The translations under genes were made by a program, and so were the position numbers. This document shows, in pieces, positions 56,733 to 64,000 of a stretch of DNA of 64,000 bases. The notes beneath the pieces were generated by a model. The model made no database searches. It was not told the DNA's origin and saw nothing but the letters and a program-made list of their open reading frames with translations. Position 1 is the first letter of the stretch. Each line of letters opens with the position of its first letter. Source of the DNA: Salvia splendens (lineage: Eukaryota > Streptophyta > Magnoliopsida > Lamiales > Lamiaceae); the NCBI RefSeq assembly GCF_004379255.2, contig NC_056035.1, positions 39,994,773-40,058,772 on the forward strand, written 5' to 3'.

Positions 56733-59700
56733 TCAATTCGGTTGGTCATCAACAGCTCTTTTCACACCTTCTCGGAAACCAGACTCGTCAAATTCATCTC
56801 CCTACACAAAACAATATACACAAAATCAATCAACTTCTACTAATCCATTCAACACTTCAATAATCATCAAATTCATTTAACTTATTATAATGTAGTATGC
56901 CACAGCATTAAGATTTATTTCCGGGTAACTTCGTAAAGCATATCTTATTCACGTTGCACTAATTATTACAAAATCTTACACCAATATTCAAACAAAACCT
57001 AAAACAAAGAAAATGGCACTTGTAAGAAATTTCATTTTCTAGAACAAAATACTACTAGTACTGTTGCATGTACATACTATATATTCTGAATTTTGAGCTT
57101 AAAATTTCGAGACCATTTTTTTTATAAGATGCTTTTATTGTGACTATGATGGTTTTTTGTAGAATGATTAACACAAAATAACCAAAAATTGATGATGTTA
57201 TATGAATAATTTTTTTGGAAAGATTTTAAGCCCCTCCTTGCTGCCACGTGTGTACTTGTAAGCGGACATATGTAGAGTAGGTAATGGCTAAAAAGTCCTT
57301 ACAAAGCCTATTTTTTCAACTTTTATTTATTTATTTTTATAATCTTTAAATTTATTCTATTTTATGTAAATTATTGATAAACTTATAAAAGTCTATCAAT
57401 CAATGATCTGAAGTCTGAACCACTAAATGATATATTCTCAAATAAAATACTAAAAAATTAGCCCTTGCCAATATCTTTTAACAGTGGTTACATTACATGC
57501 ATATTTTTGAGTAACCAAATCCATTTTGAATATTGCTTCTAATTAAAAATTACATTTTGAGAACTATAAATGAGAAAGCATGCATGCAGCCATGAATATA
57601 CACATACAGAAAATTTACCTGAATTCTGAGTCTGATGATGACAGCATGAACTGAAACAGAATCCAACATCCTCGTATTCGAATCCACCGAGGTCATACTC
57701 ACACCACTTTGCCCTCTCAAGAACTCAATCACCCTAGACACCAAATCTAGCAAGCTAGATTCTCTTCTCACTCTCACTCTCAAGTCCAAGAATCTTGCTT
57801 CCGAAGACGAAGAAGAAGAAGAAGACGGCCGAGAGATCTCCACACTAATCCTTTCTCCACTCCCAACTTCATCCCCTCCACTTTCTGATTTCTTCCCCGA
57901 ATCAGTCCGCGATTCAAGAACCCGATTGCGCTCCACCAGCTCCGCCACCCGGGACTTCAACGAGCTCATATACTCGACCGTGCTGCTCAGCACAGACGCC
58001 TTGTCCTTCTGCAACCAGATCAACATCGTTTTGAATATCACCAAACGACGTCATTTTATACACTAAGTGATTCTTGAGAAACAATTAATACCCACTCAGT
58101 CCCATTATATATGCTATACTTCTTTTATGCACGAGATTTAAGAAGATAAAAGTATAATTAGTTGATTTAATAAATTTATTTTTAAAATTCACTTACACTG
58201 GAGTAATACTGATTTATTTTGAAAACTCACTAGAGTTGACATAATTTGACTAAAGTTCGTGATTTAAATGACTATTACCTTGGTTCCGGGAGGGAGGAAG
58301 GATCTGAGGATCTGGAAGCTCTCGTTGAGCTTCTCGCGGCGCTTCCTCTCGGAGATCATGTGGTGCAGCTGCGTGGCGGTGGGGAGGAATTGATCATGCC
58401 GGTTCCTGAGGCTCAGGTTTTTGAAAAACATCACGGCTCTCTTGAACCTGCTCGGCGCCGTGGCGGCGCCCCGCCGCGGCGCTGGCGAGTTCGGTTGGTA
58501 GGCTCTGAATGCGGTGGAGACGTTTGGCGTTCTGGGAGGGCGATGGGAGGAGGTGGAGGTGGAGGGAGAAGAGAGCACGGCTAGAATGGCGTTGGTCATG
58601 GCGGCGTCTTCGCACTCGATTGAGGGGAAATGGGCGTTTCGGAACTGGCTGAGCATCTGTCTGGTTTGGTCGTGGGCGTCGGCGGTGGTGGTGGTTGGTG
58701 GCTCTCTGATGAGGGTTTCTTGTGGAAGGAAAGGCGGGGGCGGGGAGGTGGTGGTGGTGGGGATGTTGAAGAGTAGAGGCGGGTACTCGGGGCTGTCTAC
58801 TGAGACCGAGAGAAGAGACGAAGACGAAGACGAAGGTGGTTGGTTTGGGAAATGTATTTGGAGTATGTTCTTCATCTCCGCTTCTATGTCTACCTGAAAA
58901 TAATGTATTTTTGCCTAAGCAAATGTATATAAATATCAGTGCAGAGAGAACTGAACTGTATTTATCACAGATGAATTTTTATCATTTTATGAGAACAAGT
59001 TGCCAATTATGAGATGGAATTTAATAGACCCCATAATATATCTTGTCAATGGAAAATGACTGACCCAACAATATATCTGAGCTTTAAATTTGGTTTAGTT
59101 TGAAGGAGGACTGATCCAACATTTGGTTTAGTTTGAAGGAGGACTGATCCAACCCAGTTGATCTCAAGGGTTTAAGGGATGGTGTTGACAAATGAAACAA
59201 ACTGGTCGTATATTCGAGAATTTGCACTACTAGAAAAATTGCTTCTCACTACACTTTTTTTATCACACTTTATAAAAAGTGCCAGGATAGATGTACTATC
59301 TACACACTAGCTTTTCACTGCACTTTATAATATATTGTTACTGCACTTCAACATAAAAAGTGCCATCATAGATGTACTATCTACACACTACCTCTTACTA
59401 CAGGTACCCGGTGCTGCACTTCATCAAGTGCCATTATAGATGAAGTGTCAGCACAGTAATTTTCTAGTGACAATTTTAAGTGCCATTACAAGCCAATTTT
59501 CTAGTAGTGTTGATTTACCTGATTGTGATTATCCGACATTCCGAGCTCGATTTCCCCGGTGGCGCAGCCCATGAGCACAATCGTCTATTCATCATAACAT
59601 ACACATATATGTTCAGAATGATGTCATGTAAACAATGCCAGAAGTTAGAGAACCGAATGAAGAAGAAGAAGAAGAACAAACCTTAATTCCTGCCTCCTAA

Positions 59701-60304
59701 GATCACCAAGGAAAAGAAAATCAAACATAGTTAGCACATAATCAATTCTTGAAAACATTTTCCTTGACATTATATATGAAGAAATAAAAACACTAACTTG
59801 GTAAAATTGAAGCTGGAAATCACTCGAAACTAGGCTTTGAAATTCATGCAATTCCAACTTCATGAATGGATTATTGCTTGCAAAAGCAATCCCAGGTATT
59901 AGCCTGATAAAAAATAATTCAAATGTGTCTTAATAATGAAAAACCTAGAAAATAGAACTCGTGAGGTCGGATAATTAAATACCCAGTATCGACATAGGTG
60001 GATGCTTCTCGATATGCATCGAAAAGGAGCCTAACAAAGCTTCCATGAGATGTGGTTTGCTGGTTTCTTCCTTCATGGTAGATTCCATCCAACCCTTTCA
60101 AACAACTGTTCATAAATTCATAAATTCATAAATACATTAAGGTTTAAACATGCATGAGAGAGAGAGAGAGGAGAGAGAGAAGACTGACTTGTAAGGTGGA
60201 GAAAAATAAGCTCTAAGGCAGATGTAAACACAGCCCAGAGCTTGCATCATTTGCTCGAGGAGGGCAGCGCGATCGCCCTCTTCGAGTAGAAATATGGAGT
60301 CCAT
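56733..60304 (-). CDS. bHLH041: bHLH transcription factor, bHLH041-like (8 exons, 499 aa)
   Basis: CDS is complement of 60189-60304, 59983-60105, 59798-59903, 59682-59696, 59519-59584, 58279-58893, 57619-58008 and 56733-56801, in frame (1500 nt). The N-terminal ~140 residues form the domain that precedes bHLH in this clade: MDSIFLLEEGDRAALLEQMM, YHEGRNQQTTSHGSFVRL, LIPGIAFASNNPFMKLELHE and TIVLMGCATGEIELGMS. The bHLH lies at about 317-372. Basic residues H320, E324 and R328 give the H-E-R pattern for E-box binding, and helix 2 is KDKASVLSSTVEYMSSLKSR. A 130-aa region with an ACT-like fold pattern follows. The last exon encodes only DEFDESGFREGVKRAVDDQP. The fourth exon is just 15 bp (EAGIK). 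Family known as nuclear regulators; target genes unknown here. Confidence 0.92.
59225..59509. mobile_element. CACTA-type MITE in bHLH intron 5
   Basis: 285 bp with inverted ends CACTACTAGAAAAATTG on the left and CACTACTAGAAAATTGG from the right, and a 3-bp duplication TTG (59222-59224, 59510-59512). The ends and 3-bp target copy mark the CACTA (En/Spm) superfamily. Internally, AAGTGCCAT and GATGTACTATCTACACACTA recur. Its border is only 9 bp from the 5' splice site of exon 5 (donor at 59518). Confidence 0.9.
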
Positions 60305-60371
60305 CAAAGACTGCTTCTGGCGGTGCTGGTGACTTTGTTCTTATGCATAGAAGTCATCTAGATGCACCATG

Positions 60372-60373
60372 TT

Positions 60374-60379
<6 letters not shown>
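60372..60379 (-). promoter_or_regulatory. TATA box of the bHLH gene
   Basis: TATATAAA on the minus strand, about 70 bp upstream of ATG 60304, embedded in an AT run. Implies a leader of about 40 nt. Confidence 0.5.
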
Positions 60380-60399
<20 letters not shown>

Positions 60400-60406
<7 letters not shown>

Positions 60407-61651
60407 CCATCCATGGAGACACTAATGGAGGGAAGATTTGAAAAGTATGTGTGATGGAAGGGGTTGGTGGTGGTGAGATGGTTTTAATGTTGAAATTTAA
60501 AATATAGATGAATTGAGAGGGGGGGCCATTTAGTTAATCAAATGAAATTCAAATCAGGTCAGGTGTGAAGAGATGTAGTGAGATAAATTTGTGGTTATTA
60601 TTCAGCAAGTGAAAGGAAGCTGAGAAATGAAAAGTATTTTAGTGGGGATCGATTTTGGAGTGAGGCAAGGAAAGGGGAAGGAAGAAAAGTATGAGTCAAA
60701 AGTCCATTTTTTTGAATTGTTTCAATGTGGGAAAGCCACAATGGTCCTTATTCCTTATTTATTTTATTTATGTATTTGAGATATTTTGCAAGTTATTGAA
60801 AATTGACTCTGTTAAAGAGTTACAATAGTACAACCCAGTGTGTGTTTTTCTTGGTGATTTGTAGATAATTTTGAAGTATGGATGAATTATAATCTAAGAA
60901 TTTAAATTTACTCTATATTCCAATACTTATGATCAATTCATAGTTCACACCAGAGTTGTTGATTGGCTGGGAATTCGCCCATGCCAATGTAAGTGAATCT
61001 GTGACGATGAAGATTGTGTGTGATTTAAGTTGTGTTAAATTAAAAAAATTCAATCACGTAAATTGGCGGTTCTCCAGAAAATAAACCGATGATTCTGCAA
61101 AAAATAAAATGGTGGTCCTACAAACAATCGCCTATTTCGGCAAAAAATATGATAAAATGGTGTTCCTTCAAACATAAAATAATAGTACTAGGATATTATA
61201 GTCTCAAATATATTTTATAGAAATTTTATGGAGTATGTTGTTTTATGGAGTACTATAATTTTAGATGATATTATAAATATACATAGCACAAATTTGATAA
61301 AATAAAACTAAAATTTCATATGGAACACTATGTTTTTTTATTTAAAATTAAAATATATACTTTATGCAAAATTATAATAATTTATAGAAAATAAATAATT
61401 TAATTATACGATTACGTTTATATATTTCTTAAAGCTTAATAAATGAAGAAATAAATTTCTTTTAAGCACCAAATTAAACATAAAGTATTGTTATAAAAAA
61501 GTAAGCGAAGAAAAAAGTGAAATAAAAAGAGAGTGAGAGAGAAATAAAAGAAGAGAGACTAAAATAAATAGCAATTGTTAAAATCTCCCTGCTGCTGAAA
61601 ATGTGAAAGTGAGAAAGAAATAGTCAGAGAGTGTGAAAAAGTACTTCAATT
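60400..61651. other. Upstream region of the bHLH gene and AT-rich DNA
   Basis: Contains a purine-rich stretch near 60600-60690 and AT-rich DNA. No gene or transposon ends recognised. Confidence 0.5.
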
Positions 61652-62871
61652 CTTTTAAAACCTTAATTCAAATACATCTGATGTAGGAGTAATATATTTT
61701 CACGTGGAGCATCACAAAGATGCATCGCATCCTTCATCGGCCAAATACCAAATTTGATGTTTACTTAAAAAAGAGTGGAGGAATAGACAAAAAAGAGAAA
61801 CTACACTCTTTCGTGAATGAAACTGTTGGCGATAGAAACATAAAATGAATATAAAAATATCCCACATCGGTATGCACAAAGAGCTTAATCCACTATATAA
61901 GTCTCATGGACCTCTCTTCCTATCACCGATTAGTTTTAGGATGGAACCACAGTAGCCTTTTAAAACCTTAATTCAAATACATCTGATGTAGGAGTAATAT
62001 ATTTTCACGTGGAGCATCACAAAGATGCATCGCATCCTTCATCGGCCAAATACCAAATTTGATGTTTACTTAAAAAAGAGTGGAGGAATAGACAAAAAAG
62101 AGAAACTACACTCTTTCGTGAATGAAACTGTTGGCGATAGAAACATAAAATGAATATAAAAATATCCCACATCGGTATGCACAAAGAGCTTAATCCACTA
62201 TATAAGTCTCATGGACCTCTCTTCCTATCACCGATTAGTTTTAGGATGGAACCACAGTAGCCTTTTAAAACCTTAATTCAAATACATCTGATGTAGGAGT
62301 AATATATTTTCACGTGGAGCATCACAAAGATGCATCGCATCCTTCATCGGCCAAATACCAAATTTGATGTTTACTTAAAAAAGAGTGGAGGAATAGACAA
62401 AAAAGAGAAACTACACTCTTTCGTGAATGAAACTGTTGGCGATAGAAACATAAAATGAATATAAAAATATCCCACATCGGTATGCACAAAGAGCTTAATC
62501 CACTATATAAGTCTCATGGACCTCTCCTCCTATCACCGATTAGTTTTAGAATGGAACCACAGTAGCCTTTTAAAACCTTAATTCAAATACATCTGATGTA
62601 GGAGTAATATATTTTCACGTGGAGCATCACAAAGATGCATCGCATCCTTCATCGGCCAAATACCAAATTTGATGTTTACTTAAAAAAGAGTGGAGGAATA
62701 GACAAAAAAGAGAAACTATACTCTTTCGTGAATGAAACTGTTGGCAATAGAAACATAAAATGAATATAAAAATATCCCACATCGGTATGCACAAAGAGCT
62801 TAATCCACTATATAAGTCTCATGGGCCTCTCCTCTTATCACCAATTGATTTTAGGATGGAACCACAATAGA
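61652..62871. repeat. Tandem array: four copies of a 305-bp unit, each with an snRNA-type promoter motif
   Basis: Units start at 61652, 61957, 62262 and 62567, each with CTTTTAAAACCTTAATTCAA, an exact 305-bp period. The first three are nearly identical; the fourth has a handful of substitutions (for example GGCAATAG for GGCGATAG, ACTATACTC for ACTACACTC). Every unit has TTCACGTGGAGCATC, a G-box-like ACGTGG core; TGTTGGCGATAGAAAC; ATCCCACATCGG; CCACTATATAAGTCTC; and GGATGGAACCAC. No open frame of note. It could be a young tandem satellite, or repeats of one LTR/TRIM-like sequence. Confidence 0.93.
61859..61900 (+). promoter_or_regulatory. USE-like plus TATA promoter module in array unit 1
   Basis: ATCCCACATCG at 61859-61869 matches the plant snRNA upstream sequence element (consensus RTCCCACATCG) perfectly. 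TATATAA follows at 61894-61900 after 24 nt. In plant snRNA genes this short spacing is the Pol III (U6) type, whereas Pol II genes have about 10 bp more. The same module recurs at +305, +610 and +915. A T4 run (61934) soon after any Pol III start would end a transcript almost at once. Confidence 0.6.
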
Positions 62872-63122
62872 ATAATTTAAATGGTGTTTCACTTTTAGTT
62901 TTGGCATAAAATGAGGATCCCTTTGATCTCAACATTCAATGTTTCTTGAATGTTCTAGAGTTTAGCAACTAGACTTTTGTAATACTTTTATAAAACAATA
63001 AGGTATAGAAGAGTAGCCATAAACCAAACTGAAAACGAGGTGACAACCCTGTTTCTTGATCAGACTAAAAATCTTGGATTCGAGTCCATCCTGACGCGTC
63101 GATATTTAAATTTGTAGAGTAC
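62872..63122. other. Spacer between the 305-bp array and the last MITE
   Basis: No gene. GGATTCGAGTCC at about 63071 resembles a Pol III B box, but no A box or tRNA fold supports it. Confidence 0.4.
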
Positions 63123-63124
63123 TA

Positions 63125-63303
63125 CTCCCTCCGTCCCGCACTACTCGCACCTTTCCTTTTGGGCACGGAGATTAAGGAATGAGTGATAGATAAAGTCAAC
63201 AATTACGGCTGTAGGTATAAATTGTTACTAAAAATGGAAAGAGTGCAAATAACTTGGGACGCCCAGAAAGGAAATAAGTGCAAGTAGTGCGGGACGGAGG
63301 GAG
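63125..63303. mobile_element. Stowaway-like MITE (179 bp)
   Basis: TA on both sides (63123-63124, 63304-63305). Ends CTCCCTCCGTCCCGCACTAC and, from the right, CTCCCTCCGTCCCGCACTAC are identical over 20 bp, followed by TTGCAC / TCGCAC. Near-perfect arms mean it is young. Confidence 0.95.
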
Positions 63304-63305
63304 TA

Positions 63306-64000
63306 CTATTTATTTGCACATTAAACAACCAATAAAGTAAATAATCTGGCCCATCATAAATAATCTGGCCCCTCATGCTCAATGTCTACTTAGATGACTT
63401 TTGTGTGGTTGACAAAATTAAGCAAAATGTCTTACCTTGCATTGAACCAAAATCAACATTTCCTTATCACCATAATCATCGGATAGTTAGTATTGAAATA
63501 TAGAATTTTGACATGTCTTTTTAGATTAACATGAAAAAAGTATATTTATAACCTTCATCGAATTTGAACATCAAAATGATAACCAAAATCAAATGACCTA
63601 GAATACAAAATGGCGTAGATTTATCCAACTTACAAAACAATGGAAAAGTCTGGATAATAAGACTTTTCTAGGCTTGTATAGTGTACAAAACGGGGGTTCT
63701 AAGAAAGACTATAATTTTAGAATTAATTTTGGAATAAAACTTATTTTTTCCCAAATTCTTGATCAAAATGTTCCATTACTTGGCAAGTTCATATTTCTGG
63801 AATTATATGATCATATTATTGAAAAAACAAGGCTGAAAATTGATGGGTTTTGTTTCATGTGGTAATGTTGATACATGCCATACTTTTGGGAAATTCGAAT
63901 TCCAATCACTCAAATTTCACTCGAATTCTACGTCTTTAATGTTTTATGCCCAATAATTATTGGATGAAAATGATCAAAAATCTATGTTACTATTAACTTA
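63306..64000. other. AT-rich intergenic DNA to the window end
   Basis: Only a 63-codon open frame without family features at 63674. Nothing else supportable. Confidence 0.5.

Noticed and set aside
58085..58260. Stowaway MITE in bHLH intron 6
   Set aside because: CCCACTCAGTCCCATTATAT resembles a degraded end, but no partner end was identified.
58246..58897. Long plus-strand frames opposite bHLH exon 6
   Set aside because: GC-rich antisense shadows of the bHLH coding exon.
61859..62871. Functional U6 or U3 snRNA genes in the 305-bp array
   Set aside because: The promoter motif is present but no U6/U3 RNA body follows, and a T4 run would stop Pol III within roughly ten nucleotides.
63060..63095. 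tRNA or SINE at GGATTCGAGTCC
   Set aside because: An isolated B-box-like word without A box, fold or target copies.

Overview
The window is nuclear DNA from a eudicot plant. Its genes have many introns, AT-rich intergenic DNA separates them, and families specific to or typical of plants are present (IQM, DUF3511, bHLH041-like, plant NAP1 with a CKQQ tail). Several classes of plant transposon fill much of the rest. A lamiid or Lamiales source is plausible but nothing here proves it. Exon models were built by hand from GT/GC-AG borders, reading phase and protein family continuity. All six multi-exon gene models close in frame.

Host genes, left to right: a single-exon DUF3511 protein (3082-3498, +); an IQM-family calmodulin-binding protein (5886-7871, -, 7 exons); an EXS-domain membrane protein of the SYG1/XPR1 type (20726-26398, +, 13 exons); a triple-CCCH zinc-finger protein resembling C3H65/EMB1789 (27967-31820, -, 8 exons); two tandem NAP1 histone chaperone genes (33095-35832 and 37389-39711, +, 11 exons each) that share a gene-conversion-like tract; and a bHLH041-like transcription factor (56733-60304, -, 8 exons including a 15-bp microexon).

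Mobile DNA: a non-autonomous Ty3/Gypsy (Tat-like) element (11684-18859, TSD CTACA) has lost most of pol but carries a spliced gene on its antisense strand. A complete Ty1/Copia element (41580-46921, TSD TTCAT) has an intact 1332-aa polyprotein and LTRs that look identical. Four PIF/Harbinger elements have TAA duplications (787-1904, 48316-49048, 50333-51971, 53912-55961). Two hAT elements have exact 8-bp duplications (19337-19737, 49278-52453), and the larger one hosts a nested Harbinger. There are also three clear Stowaway-like MITEs and one decayed one, a CACTA MITE beside a splice donor, and a tRNA-derived SINE with a 13-bp duplication.

The least explained structure is a head-to-tail array of four 305-bp units at 61652-62871. 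Each unit carries a match to the plant snRNA upstream element (ATCCCACATCG) followed 24 nt later by TATATAA. No bacterial-type system, CRISPR array, rRNA gene or confident tRNA gene was seen.
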